64,000 nt of DNA from JAAFHB01 sp038236995 (GCA_038236995.1 JBBRZE010000003.1:62001-126000), one strand, 5' to 3'; numbered from the stretch's first letter, positions 18,723-27,628 are shown. Program-made: numbers and translations. The notes: generated from the letters alone by a model not told the origin.

Positions 18723-19091
18723 ATGAAAAAGACACTTTTAACATTATCATTCCTTGCAGCAGTTGTATTTGCATTTGCGGACAACAATGGTAATTCTGCA
18801 AATAAAAACAAATCAAACGAATCAGCCTCAGCCAATGCAGCAGTTTCAATCTCTGGTAAAGTAATTGATTTCACTTCCGGCGAAGCGCTTGCAGGTGTTG
18901 AAGTAGCGATCGAAGGATCAACAAAGAAGGTTCATACCGATTTCGATGGAAATTTTAAAATTGATAATGTCAAACCTGGTTCGTATAACCTGATCGCCTC
19001 ATACATTTCTTACAAAAAAAGTTTCATTGAAAAACTGGATATTGAGAAATCAAACCAGGAATTGAATATAAAATTACAGTCGGCCAATTAG
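18723..19091 (+). CDS. Secreted single carboxypeptidase-regulatory-like domain protein
   Basis: A 122-residue exported protein: signal peptide (about 1-20), a short Asn/Lys/Ser linker, then one beta-sandwich domain (about 40-120) of the CarboxypepD_reg-like family. This is the domain normally found fused to the N-terminus of TonB receptors. The local receptor (13542-16397) carries the same domain with the shared landmarks TDFDG, KPG-Y-N and SYISY. Here it is complete and stands alone, with its own Pho-box promoter. It might dock on receptors, TonB or another surface complex. No enzyme residues are expected in this fold; the role is open. Confidence 0.8.
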   Translation: MKKTLLTLSFLAAVVFAFADNNGNSANKNKSNESASANAAVSISGKVIDFTSGEALAGVEVAIEGSTKKVHTDFDGNFKIDNVKPGSYNLIASYISYKKSFIEKLDIEKSNQELNIKLQSAN

Positions 19092-19314
19092 ATTCTTCAG
19101 TTTGTCCTAATAAGTTTGTCTTGCTAAAATAAAAACGGAATTGCCTCGCAGCAGTTTCGTTTTTTTTTTGCACTTCCAATCAAATGGGACCCGGTAAAAT
19201 ATTACTTTGTTTCAAATATGTGATATCTCACAATTCAAAAACAAACGTCAAAACCAATTATTTAGCTACATTTCAAGTAATTGACTCAATACCGCCACCT
19301 TTCCCCATTCGTTT

Positions 19315-19392
19315 TGTAACCGAAATGTAATATTGTTGTAACATCATTTAATAATACTGTAACAGAAATGTAACTGCGATGTAAGATGTTTG
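19315..19392 (+). promoter_or_regulatory. Double Pho-box promoter of the porin gene
   Basis: Six TGTAAY/G hexamers in two triplets, each with an exact 11-bp period: TGTAAC 19315, TGTAAT 19326, TGTAAC 19337; then TGTAAC 19358, TGTAAC 19369, TGTAAG 19380. A -7-like box GATGTTTG starts at 19385, which is 16 bp after the fifth hexamer; the sixth abuts it. This is the richest box cluster of the locus and predicts the strongest or most cooperative control. Confidence 0.8.
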
Positions 19393-19435
19393 CAACAAAT
19401 TAAATTTCAATTATAAAAATGAATAAATCGAAAGA

Positions 19436-20425
19436 ATGAAAATAACACAGGTATTACTCTTTTCAATATTCAGTCTTGCTATTAGTACAGTAAGTGCGCA
19501 AATCAAAGATGAATTTAAACCTTCCGGAAAACCTGAAGTACTAATTTTTACCAATTTCAACAGTTCGTTTTCCAATGACGAAAATGTCAGCAAATTTGAT
19601 CTTACGCGTGCATATTTCGGCTATGGTTACAATTTTAGCCCAACATTATCAGGTCGGTTAATGCTGGATGTGGGAAATCCTGGAGTTGGAAAATTTCAAA
19701 TGACAGCATTATTGAAATATGGTTACCTTCAATATCAGAAAGAAAAGCTGACAGTTAAATTTGGATTGATCGGAACTAACCAGTACGACATCCAGGAAAA
19801 ATTCTGGGGCTATCGGTATATCTATAAATCCTTTCAGGATGAATATGGTATGGGACCAAGCGCAGACCTTGGCATGAGTGCTGCATTTAAATTCAATAAA
19901 GTAGTTAGCGCTGATGTCATCATTCAGAATGGAGAAGGTTATAAATCGCTTGATAACGATTCTGCGCTTAAAGCAGGTGTCGGAGTGACAATTCATCCGG
20001 CTAAATCCCTCACCTTCCGAGGCTATTACGATACAATGAAAAAAAACAAGGCAACTCAACAGACCATTGCACTGATGGCCGGATATGCAAATAAAAACTT
20101 CAGTCTTGCTGCCGAATATAACAATCAGGTGGATAATAGTCTGAAAGAGGGTCAGGACTATTCCGGCTATTCGTTTTACGGAACCTACTTTGTGAATACC
20201 AAAATAAATCTGTTTGCAAGGTATGACTACTTAAATTCTGAAAATAAAATTATACTGACAAATCCCTGGAATTATGCTAAAGATGGACAATTAATGATGG
20301 TAGGATTCGAATACAGTCCAGTAAAAGGAATTAAAATCTCACCAAATTTCCAAAGATGGAGTCCTAAAAGTGAATTAAAATCAGTTATATCAACCCTATT
20401 TATGAATGTTGAGATCAAGTTATAA
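19436..20425 (+). CDS. Outer-membrane porin-like barrel of the phosphate locus
   Basis: A 329-residue protein with a signal peptide (MKITQVLLFSIFSLAISTVSAQ) and a succession of amphipathic strands with aromatic girdles. It ends in the charged/hydrophobic strand LFMNVEIKL. It resembles the phosphate-selective porin O/P type barrels of Bacteroidota, but is shorter than most. The promoter has six TGTAAY boxes, and pstS follows 110 bp downstream with its own boxes. I infer a diffusion channel for phosphate or small phosphorylated solutes, induced when phosphate is scarce. Confidence 0.78.
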   Translation: MKITQVLLFSIFSLAISTVSAQIKDEFKPSGKPEVLIFTNFNSSFSNDENVSKFDLTRAYFGYGYNFSPTLSGRLMLDVGNPGVGKFQMTALLKYGYLQYQKEKLTVKFGLIGTNQYDIQEKFWGYRYIYKSFQDEYGMGPSADLGMSAAFKFNKVVSADVIIQNGEGYKSLDNDSALKAGVGVTIHPAKSLTFRGYYDTMKKNKATQQTIALMAGYANKNFSLAAEYNNQVDNSLKEGQDYSGYSFYGTYFVNTKINLFARYDYLNSENKIILTNPWNYAKDGQLMMVGFEYSPVKGIKISPNFQRWSPKSELKSVISTLFMNVEIKL

Positions 20426-20463
20426 CTAACTCTGCTTCATCAGTTCAGATAATGATACCTGAT

Positions 20464-20509
20464 TGTAACAGGAATGTAACCAAAATGAAACATTACTCCC
20501 ATATATTTG
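20464..20509 (+). promoter_or_regulatory. Pho-box promoter of the pst operon
   Basis: TGTAAC (20464), TGTAAC (20475) and TGAAAC (20486) at an exact 11-bp period, followed by a perfect -7 box TATATTTG at 20502-20509. The -7 box starts 16 bp after the last repeat starts and lies 26 bp before the pstS start codon. It is the best -7 match among the four Pho promoters. Confidence 0.85.
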
Positions 20510-20535
20510 TTTAAATAATTATAAATCAACAAAAG

Positions 20536-21600
20536 ATGAAAAAATTATTGCTAATTCTAATTGTATTTGCCGTTTTTGCAGCATGCCAGAATAATAAGAA
20601 GAAAAGCGCCGACAAGACCTCGAAAAACGTCAGCATAACTGCTGCTGGTGCCACGTTCCCAATGCCTTTTTACAATCAACTTGTATCTGACTATGCCACA
20701 AAAACAGGTACGCTTGTAACCTATGGTGGAATCGGATCTGGTGGCGGAATCCGCAGTTTAAAAGATAAGGTGGTTGATTTTGGTGCAACCGATGCCTTCC
20801 TTACTGATGAGCAAGCTAGTGAATTATCTGCACCGATTGTTCATGTTCCAACCTGTTTGGGAGCTGTTGTTCTGGCATACAATCTTACCGGAGTCACTAC
20901 TTTAAAACTGAAAAATGAAGTTTTAGCAAAGATCTTCATGGGCGAAATTAAAAAATGGAATGACGCTCAGATAAAAGCAGATAACCCGGGAATTAATCTT
21001 CCGGATCTTAGTATATCGGTCATCTATCGTTCAGACGGTAGCGGAACTACATTCATTTTCAGTGACTATATGTCTAAAATCAGTGAAAAATGGGCAAAGG
21101 ATATTGGTACCGGAAAATCGTTGAACTGGCCTATCGGAATGGGTGCAAAGGGTAATCCCGGAGTTGCCGGAACCATCAAACAAACAGAAGGTGCCTTTGG
21201 ATACATTGGATCGGAATATGCTTTTGCTCAAAAGCTTTCTTACGTTTCGCTACAAAATAAAGCCGGAAATTTTATTGAACCGTCCATACAATCAATCAGC
21301 GCTGCTGCAAAAGGAGAAATACCTGCAGATACGCGTGTAATGGTAACGAACTCGAGCGATCCTGACGCTTATCCGATCAGCGCTTTCACCTGGATCATTC
21401 TTTACAAAGAACAAGCCTACGGAGACAGAAGCCGTCAACAAGCTGAAGAAACCGTAAAGTTTTTGGATTGGTTAACCAGTGCCGATGCACAAGCAGTTGC
21501 ACAAAAAGTTGATTATGCACCACTGCCCGAAAAAGTAGTTGTATTGGCTAAAGATATTTTGAAATCGGTGACCTATAATGGAGAGGCGCTTTTGAAGTAA
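20536..21600 (+). CDS. pstS: Phosphate-binding lipoprotein PstS
   Basis: Solute-binding protein of the high-affinity phosphate ABC importer, 354 residues. The lipobox ends at Cys17 (VFAVFAAC), so it is tethered to a membrane. The phosphate-binding landmarks are present: AAGATFPMPFY near the mature N-terminus, GGIGSGGGIRSLK, DFGATDAFLT and YRSDGSGTTFIFSDY. The length is normal for the PstS family. It leads pstSCAB-phoU and has a Pho-box promoter. The next gene starts 176 bp later, across a strong hairpin. Confidence 0.97.
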   Translation: MKKLLLILIVFAVFAACQNNKKKSADKTSKNVSITAAGATFPMPFYNQLVSDYATKTGTLVTYGGIGSGGGIRSLKDKVVDFGATDAFLTDEQASELSAPIVHVPTCLGAVVLAYNLTGVTTLKLKNEVLAKIFMGEIKKWNDAQIKADNPGINLPDLSISVIYRSDGSGTTFIFSDYMSKISEKWAKDIGTGKSLNWPIGMGAKGNPGVAGTIKQTEGAFGYIGSEYAFAQKLSYVSLQNKAGNFIEPSIQSISAAAKGEIPADTRVMVTNSSDPDAYPISAFTWIILYKEQAYGDRSRQQAEETVKFLDWLTSADAQAVAQKVDYAPLPEKVVVLAKDILKSVTYNGEALLK

Positions 21601-21776
21601 ATGGCATCTGGCGACTGGCAACTAGCTGCCGGCAGATCTCTGCTGAAAGATCGTTGCCAGTTACAAAATCTTGTTAAAGTAATAAGGACCTTTGAAAAAC
21701 GGAACTAGCCAGCTGCAAGTTGTCAACAGCCAGTTGCTTTTAAAATAAACATCTATAGCTAAAATAAAAATAAAGA
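21601..21776 (+). repeat. pstS-pstC spacer with a hairpin-forming GCAACTGGC-type repeat
   Basis: A perfect 8-bp inverted repeat CTGGCAAC/GTTGCCAG (21615-21622 with 21653-21660) lies right after pstS. Further GCCAG/CAAGTTG/CAGTTGC pieces lie up to 21740. Similar GCAACTGGC-type sequences recur near 6520-6560 and 50819-50950, so this is a dispersed REP-like element. Within the operon it could protect pstS mRNA and lower pstCAB expression, as such elements do in other binding-protein operons (inference). Confidence 0.6.
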
Positions 21777-22631
21777 GTGGTAAGCGAGAAAGTTATTAAA
21801 AACCTGTTAAAGGCCTCGTCTGTTATTATTTTACTCATTTTTGCAGGAATGGCTTACTCAATGATTAAAGGGGCAATCCCTGCATTCAAAGAGTTTGGTA
21901 TATTCGGATTTATATTTTCAACAGATTGGAATCCAACCGAAGGCAAAGAATCCTATGGCGCCATGCCATTTATTGCCGGAACGGTAATTACTTCATTACT
22001 TGCCCTTCTCATCTGTTTCCCGCTTGCCTTCTCCACTTCCCTTTTCATTTCAGAATACTACCGGAAAACGAGAATTGCGTCTGTATTAAGCACTTTGGTT
22101 GATTTGCTGGCAGGTGTTCCGTCAATCGTTTACGGACTTTGGGGGTTTTACACGATACGTCCATTAATCGCAGAACTCGGATATTCGGGTCAGGGCTACG
22201 GGATATTTACTTCAGGATTGATATTGGCAATCATGATTATACCTTATGCAACCTCGATCAGTAATGAAATCATTTCGATGGTTCCCACTGAACTCAAAGA
22301 AGCCGCCTATTCACTTGGAGCCACACGCATGGAGGTCATATTTAGCGTAATTATACCTGGTGCCCGGTCAGGACTTGTCGCCGGTTATATCCTTGCACTC
22401 GGAAGGGCGCTTGGAGAAACAATGGCAGTTACGATGTTGATTGGAAATGCAAATGTCATCCCGACAGGATTGTTCAGCCCCGGGAATACAATGGCCAGTG
22501 TTATCGCCAATCAATTTGGCGAAGCCGATGGTTTAAAGTTAAGTTCACTGATTGCGATTGGATTACTTCTTTTTGCAGTCACTGCAATTGTCAATGCAAT
22601 TGGCAAAGTCATAATTCGTAAATACGCATAG
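21777..22631 (+). CDS. pstC: Phosphate ABC transporter permease PstC
   Basis: Inner-membrane channel subunit, 284 residues, six predicted membrane helices. The EAA coupling loop reads ELKEAAYSLGATRMEVIF, followed by LALGRALGETMAVTMLIGN, the strongest PstC marker. The start is a GTG: an in-frame TAA lies two codons upstream, and the next ATG (about residue 25) would remove the cytoplasmic N-terminus and part of the first helix. It forms the transport pore with PstA. Confidence 0.95.
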   Translation: MVSEKVIKNLLKASSVIILLIFAGMAYSMIKGAIPAFKEFGIFGFIFSTDWNPTEGKESYGAMPFIAGTVITSLLALLICFPLAFSTSLFISEYYRKTRIASVLSTLVDLLAGVPSIVYGLWGFYTIRPLIAELGYSGQGYGIFTSGLILAIMIIPYATSISNEIISMVPTELKEAAYSLGATRMEVIFSVIIPGARSGLVAGYILALGRALGETMAVTMLIGNANVIPTGLFSPGNTMASVIANQFGEADGLKLSSLIAIGLLLFAVTAIVNAIGKVIIRKYA

Positions 22632-22642
22632 TACACTCAACG

Positions 22643-23530
22643 ATGGAAAGAAAAGCGATTATCGACGAAAACGACAATTCAAACTGGAGAGAGTTAAAAA
22701 ATAAACTTTTCTTCGGTACAGTGGTTGTGCTTGCAACCCTAACGATATCTCCGATCATATTAATTATATATGAACTGCTTGTCAAAGGATTAAAACAAAT
22801 CAACTTTGATTTCTTCCTTAAAGTCGCACCCGACACATTGCAGGCGATGACCGCGGTTCGAAACGGTGAAATTATTCCGGGTGGTATCGCCAATGGTATA
22901 ACCGGAACGCTGCTAATGGTGGTTGTCGCATCGCTGATAGCAATTCCGATCAGTTTATTAATCGGAATATTCCTTTATGAGAATCAGGGGAAAAAATATG
23001 CCGGTCTTATCCGAAGTCTGACCGACATTCTTCAGGGAGTTCCATCTGTCGTATTGGGGCTTATTGCATATATTTGGATAGTTCAGGGGGTAACAAATGG
23101 ATTCTCGGCATTGGCTGGAAGTGTTGCATTAGCAATCATGATGTTACCATTGATTATCCGCTCGACCGAAGAGACAATGAAGATGATTCCAATCTCGATA
23201 AAAGAAGCGGGCGCTGCATTAGGTGTACCCTACCATAAAATTATTCTTAAAGTAATGATACCGTCAGGTTTCAGCGGTTTGATGACCGGCATATTACTCT
23301 CGATTTCAAGAGTTTTAGGGGAGACTGCGCCCCTTATGCTGACCACACTTGGAAGTACAACCATCAACTTTGATATTACAAAACCAACGAGTGCTGTACC
23401 GCTTCAAATATGGGAGTTTTATAACAATCCAAATATGATAGACCTCGTTTGGTCTTCATCACTTTTTTTGATGGCCTTCGTTTTAACCTTAAATATCATT
23501 GCCAAACGAATTTCGATGAAGTTTAGTTGA
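22643..23530 (+). CDS. pstA: Phosphate ABC transporter permease PstA
   Basis: Second channel subunit, 295 residues, with six membrane helices. A large loop between helices one and two (about 45-80) is typical of PstA. The coupling loop SIKEAGAALGVPYHKIIL is followed by SISRVLGETAPLMLTTLGS, the PstA form of the motif. It starts 11 bp after the pstC stop, and its own stop lies 29 bp before the pstB ATG. Confidence 0.95.
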   Translation: MERKAIIDENDNSNWRELKNKLFFGTVVVLATLTISPIILIIYELLVKGLKQINFDFFLKVAPDTLQAMTAVRNGEIIPGGIANGITGTLLMVVVASLIAIPISLLIGIFLYENQGKKYAGLIRSLTDILQGVPSVVLGLIAYIWIVQGVTNGFSALAGSVALAIMMLPLIIRSTEETMKMIPISIKEAGAALGVPYHKIILKVMIPSGFSGLMTGILLSISRVLGETAPLMLTTLGSTTINFDITKPTSAVPLQIWEFYNNPNMIDLVWSSSLFLMAFVLTLNIIAKRISMKFS

Positions 23531-23559
23531 AATCCGCACAAAAAATTATATCAGCATTC

Positions 23560-24342
23560 ATGAACGACAAATTATTACACATCCTGAATCCGGTTTTATC
23601 AATCATCGATCTTTCAATCTCGTACGGAGAAGATAAGTATGCCGTAAAAGATGTGTCAGCCGATGTTAAAAAAAATGCCATTACCGCCATTATGGGTCCA
23701 TCGGGTTGCGGTAAAAGCACGCTACTACGGGCAATCAATCGAATGCACGAACTCTATCCGAACATTCATACAAAAGGAGAAATAAAGCTCAACGATGAAA
23801 GTATTTACGATATGTCCACGACGAAGCTTCGCCGGAAGATTGGCATGGTTTTTCAAAGGCCAAACCCATTTCCGACTATGAGCATTTACGAAAACGTGAT
23901 CGCAGGTTATGATTTGAATGGAAGTAAACTGAAGAAATCGGAAAAAGATGAAATCGTCGAAAGTTCATTGACTGATGTCGGCTTGTTAGAAGAAGTGAAA
24001 GACTCGCTTAATAAAAAGGGCAATTTCCTTTCAGGCGGTCAGCAACAACGACTTTGCATTGCGCGTACTTTGGCTTTCAAACCGGATGTAATTCTAATGG
24101 ATGAGCCAACTTCGGCGCTCGACCCGCTTTCAACAGCAAAGATCGAAGATTTACTGGTGGAGCTAAAAGAACACTACTCGATTATTTTAGTCACTCATAA
24201 TATGTCGCAGGCGGCCCGTATTTCGGACAATGCCATGTTTATGTACCTAGGTGAATTGGTTGAATATGATAAAACAAAAAAGATGTTCACCAACCCGAAA
24301 GATTCGCGGACGGAAGGGTATCTTACCGGAAAATTCGGTTGA
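23560..24342 (+). CDS. pstB: Phosphate ABC transporter ATPase PstB
   Basis: ATPase that drives PstCA, 260 residues from the ATG at 23560. All motifs are intact: Walker A GPSGCGKST (46-54), signature FLSGGQQQRLCIART, Walker B VILMDEPTSALDP and the switch histidine in LVTHNM. The frame is open to a TTG at 23527 that would overlap the pstA stop. The ATG gives the usual PstB N-terminus and length, so I prefer it. Confidence 0.95.
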   Translation: MNDKLLHILNPVLSIIDLSISYGEDKYAVKDVSADVKKNAITAIMGPSGCGKSTLLRAINRMHELYPNIHTKGEIKLNDESIYDMSTTKLRRKIGMVFQRPNPFPTMSIYENVIAGYDLNGSKLKKSEKDEIVESSLTDVGLLEEVKDSLNKKGNFLSGGQQQRLCIARTLAFKPDVILMDEPTSALDPLSTAKIEDLLVELKEHYSIILVTHNMSQAARISDNAMFMYLGELVEYDKTKKMFTNPKDSRTEGYLTGKFG

Positions 24343-24393
24343 TAAATCCACAATGCATTTAAATTGATTGTCTTAACCTTAAAACGATATCAA

Positions 24394-25092
24394 ATGAATA
24401 TAAAAAAAGAGAATGCCATACAGAATGTAATCCGTCATTTTGAGGATTATGCCAACCTGATATTGAGCCAACTAACAATTCTCGAAAAAATCATAAGTTC
24501 AGGATCACTCACAATTTCAGAGGATGTTTTGAAGGAGCTGAATATCAACGAAGACAAGTCAGACAATTTTGAGATTAAGCTGAGTGAGAAAATTATAAAT
24601 ACGATTGTTCTTCAAAAACCGGTTGCCTCTGATCTGCGAAAATTGATGGCCTGCTACCAGATTGTGATTAACCTCGAAAGGATCGGTGATTTGGTGATGG
24701 ATATTGTTAAATTTATACCGCGAATCAAAGAAAATGAAACGTACAACCGCATGTCGGATGTTATCTATAACATGTTGCTCGTAAGTGTAAATATGGTTCA
24801 AAAAGCAATCTTGTCTTTTATAAATAATGATAAAGGATTTGCAATATGGGCCATTCAAAATGACGAAATTGTTGATGAAATGAACCACAAGCTGATTCGG
24901 AAAGCGATTACAAAAAGTAAATTACCGGAAGAAACGCAGCAATTGATGTTCAGCTTTATAAATATTAACAGCATCATCTCCAGCATCGAAAGAATCGCCG
25001 ATCATGCCACCAATGTGGCTGAAGCATCAATCTATGCAATGGAGGGAAAAGATATTCGCCATCAGAGTAATGAAAATGAAGAAGAAGGGTAA
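24394..25092 (+). CDS. phoU: PhoU phosphate-signalling regulator
   Basis: 232-residue all-helical protein of the PhoU family, made of two three-helix bundles. Each bundle carries a metal-binding E/D-x-x-x-D pattern (first repeat NLERIGDLVMDIVKF; second SSIERIADHATNVAEA). PhoU links the state of the Pst transporter to the histidine kinase and represses the regulon when phosphate is plentiful. The ATG at 24394 is preferred to a TTG 30 bp upstream. Three bp separate its stop from the response-regulator gene, so transporter and signalling genes form one unit. Confidence 0.93.
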   Translation: MNIKKENAIQNVIRHFEDYANLILSQLTILEKIISSGSLTISEDVLKELNINEDKSDNFEIKLSEKIINTIVLQKPVASDLRKLMACYQIVINLERIGDLVMDIVKFIPRIKENETYNRMSDVIYNMLLVSVNMVQKAILSFINNDKGFAIWAIQNDEIVDEMNHKLIRKAITKSKLPEETQQLMFSFININSIISSIERIADHATNVAEASIYAMEGKDIRHQSNENEEEG

Positions 25093-25095
25093 ATT

Positions 25096-25782
25096 ATGAA
25101 TGACAATTTTCGGATACTTGTGGTTGAGGATGAAGAAGATCTCAATGAGATACTGCAATTCAACCTCGAAAGCGAAGGCTACCTCGTCGAGACATCGTTT
25201 TCTGCGGAGGAAGCTTTAAAAAGGGACCTTACCCGTTACGATTTAATGATTCTCGATGTAATGATGGGAAAGATATCTGGCTTTAGTCTGGCACAAAGGA
25301 TCAGAAAGGATATGCGACTCGAAGTGCCGATCATTTTCCTCACCGCCCGCGACTCCGAAAACGATTTGCTGACAGGATTTAACCTCGGCGCAGACGACTA
25401 TATTACGAAACCATTTTCTGTCAGAGCGCTACAAGCACGGATAAAAGCTGTTTTAAAAAGGATTAAAGTAACTCCTTCTGAGGAGGTAACGACTTCGCTG
25501 AATGTTGGTGAAATTGTCATTGATTTTGAATCGAAACGGCTGATTATTGGAGACAAAAAAATTGAACTGACCCGTAAAGAATATGAAATTATCTGTTTAC
25601 TGGCAAAATCGCCAGGCAGAATATTCTCACGCGAGGAGATCCTCCGCAGAATATGGGAAAGCGACGTTATCGTCATCGATCGTACTGTGGATGTCAATAT
25701 GACACGGTTAAGACGAAAGATGGAAGAATTCGGGAGTTACATTCGTAACAAACCCGGCTTTGGATATTACTTTGAAATTTGA
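25096..25782 (+). CDS. phoB: OmpR-family response regulator, probable PhoB
   Basis: 228 residues: an N-terminal receiver domain with acidic pocket Glu11/Asp12, phosphoacceptor Asp54, Thr83 and Lys105 (TKPFS), then a winged-helix DNA-binding domain (about 130-225) with the recognition segment IVIDRTVDVNMTRLRRKM. The position between phoU and a sensor kinase, and the direct-repeat boxes in the locus, identify it as the PhoB equivalent. I infer that it binds the 11-bp-spaced TGTAAY repeats upstream of the receptor, the one-domain protein, the porin and pstS. Confidence 0.9.
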   Translation: MNDNFRILVVEDEEDLNEILQFNLESEGYLVETSFSAEEALKRDLTRYDLMILDVMMGKISGFSLAQRIRKDMRLEVPIIFLTARDSENDLLTGFNLGADDYITKPFSVRALQARIKAVLKRIKVTPSEEVTTSLNVGEIVIDFESKRLIIGDKKIELTRKEYEIICLLAKSPGRIFSREEILRRIWESDVIVIDRTVDVNMTRLRRKMEEFGSYIRNKPGFGYYFEI

Positions 25783-25800
25783 AACTAAATCTTCCCTATT

Positions 25801-27576
25801 ATGCTATTCGACAGAAAAACCATCAGATGGAAACTGTTTACCTACTATTATCTTCTTTTCGCTGTTTTTACGTTATCGATTATTCTTTACCAGAACAAGC
25901 GTGAACAGCATTTCAGGATAGCGCAGCTTGAAACTTCGTTGAATGAATATACCGATCTGACAAACCGCTATATTGAGCATAACTCTTTATTTAAGGAGAA
26001 GACTTTTTCTAAACTCGATAGTCTAAAATACATTATTCCCTCAGCAAAAGCCCGGATTACGGTTGTAAATTTCGAAGGAAAGGTTTTATATGACAATATA
26101 ATAGCCGATTATGAACACATGGAAAATCATAAAGAGCGTCCCGAAATTCAAAAAGCACTATTTAGTGAATTTGGGGAAAATATCCGGCATTCGACAACAA
26201 CCAATGAGGAATACATTTACTATGCAAAATCGTACAAAAACTATGTAATCAGGGCTGCCGTTGTTTACGACACTGAGATTAAAGCCTTTTTGAAAGCCGA
26301 TTGGGTTTTTATCCCATTCTTTATATTTTTGTTCCTAGTGTTCGGATTTTTGCTTCGTTACATAGGAAACCATCTGGGTGATTCCATCACTAAGCTGAAA
26401 GATTTTGCAGTGAAAATCAGAAGAAACGAAGCCATTACCTTGGACAGCGAAACCCAATTTTCGAACGACGAACTGGGGTTTATAAGCCTGGAAATCATTC
26501 AGCTATATCAAAAACTCCGTAAAACTAAGACTGAGCTCGTTCTCGAAAAAGAAAAATTGATCAGCCACCTTTTCGTTTTAAAAGAGGGTGTTGCATTCTT
26601 TTCAGCGGACAAAAAAGCAATTTTGAACAACAGTCATTTCATTTTTTACATTAACATCATTGCCGAAGAATCAACCATTTCTGTAGAAAAAATATTTCTT
26701 TCTGATGAGTTTAAAGAAGTCAACAACTTTATTGACAAGACAATATCGGGGAATGCCTCTTTCCAGCCCCAGGAACCTCCCCGTATGGATTATTCAGTAG
26801 AAAAGGATGGGTTTCATTTTAACATTCAATGTATTGTATTTCCGGATAAGAGTTTCGAGATTCTCATATCGGATCAAACACAACTGATGCGGCGAAGTAT
26901 CATGAAACAGCAAATCACCTCTAATATTTCACACGAATTGAAGACGCCGATCTCGACGGTTAAAGGTTATCTCGAAACTGTTTTAAATAATCCGGAACTC
27001 GATCAAAATAAACAGCGCTATTTTATCGAAAAGGCTTATAATCAATCTGAAAGGCTCACACAACTTGTGAATGATATTGCACTCTTAAACAAGATTGAGG
27101 AGTATTCCGAACTATATATCCGGGAAAAGGTCCAAATCAGGAAGGCTATAAACGAGGCAATTGAAAGCTTTAGCGATCTGATCAGACAAAAGGTGATTCA
27201 GGTGGAGTGTTCGATTGAAGATGATGTAATTGTCACTACCAACTTTTCATTGATGTTCTCCGTTTTCAGAAATTTGATGGAGAATGCGGTAAATTATGGA
27301 GGTGAAAATATTCTTATTTCAATTACTAAATACCACGAAGACAATACTTTTTATTACTTCTCATTTTCGGATAACGGACCAGGTGTAGAGGAAGAGCACC
27401 TGTCACGATTGTTCGAGCGGTTCTACAGGGTTGATGCAGGTCGTTCGCGCAAGGAAGGTGGAACCGGTTTGGGACTCGCCATTGTTAAGAATGCAATTAT
27501 TAGCTTTAAAGGCGAAATTTCAGCCCGAAAAAGAAAAGGTGGAGGACTTGAATTCTTGTTTTCGCTGCCGCGATAA
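25801..27576 (+). CDS. phoR: Sensor histidine kinase, probable PhoR
   Basis: 591-residue membrane kinase. Two membrane helices (about 14-31 and 167-187) flank a periplasmic region of about 135 residues. A HAMP-like linker and a PAS-like segment (about 250-360) follow, then the dimerisation domain with His378 in NISHELKTP, and the ATPase domain with N-box Asn495 (NLMENAVNYG), G1 DNGPG (524-528) and G2 GGTGLGL (553-559). All catalytic parts are intact. A PhoR with a sizeable periplasmic domain differs from E. coli PhoR and could sense something directly. It is 18 bp from the regulator gene and ends the locus. Confidence 0.9.
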   Translation: MLFDRKTIRWKLFTYYYLLFAVFTLSIILYQNKREQHFRIAQLETSLNEYTDLTNRYIEHNSLFKEKTFSKLDSLKYIIPSAKARITVVNFEGKVLYDNIIADYEHMENHKERPEIQKALFSEFGENIRHSTTTNEEYIYYAKSYKNYVIRAAVVYDTEIKAFLKADWVFIPFFIFLFLVFGFLLRYIGNHLGDSITKLKDFAVKIRRNEAITLDSETQFSNDELGFISLEIIQLYQKLRKTKTELVLEKEKLISHLFVLKEGVAFFSADKKAILNNSHFIFYINIIAEESTISVEKIFLSDEFKEVNNFIDKTISGNASFQPQEPPRMDYSVEKDGFHFNIQCIVFPDKSFEILISDQTQLMRRSIMKQQITSNISHELKTPISTVKGYLETVLNNPELDQNKQRYFIEKAYNQSERLTQLVNDIALLNKIEEYSELYIREKVQIRKAINEAIESFSDLIRQKVIQVECSIEDDVIVTTNFSLMFSVFRNLMENAVNYGGENILISITKYHEDNTFYYFSFSDNGPGVEEEHLSRLFERFYRVDAGRSRKEGGTGLGLAIVKNAIISFKGEISARKRKGGGLEFLFSLPR

Positions 27577-27620
27577 TTAGCAGATAATTGAAATCGGGTG
27601 GCAGAAGAAGATATTGTTGC

Positions 27621-27628
27621 TATTTTTG
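27621..27628 (+). promoter_or_regulatory. -7 promoter box of cysH
   Basis: TATTTTTG fits TAnnTTTG and lies 24 bp before the ATG at 27652. It falls inside a longer open frame that begins at a GTG (27598), which argues that the GTG start is not used. Confidence 0.5.
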
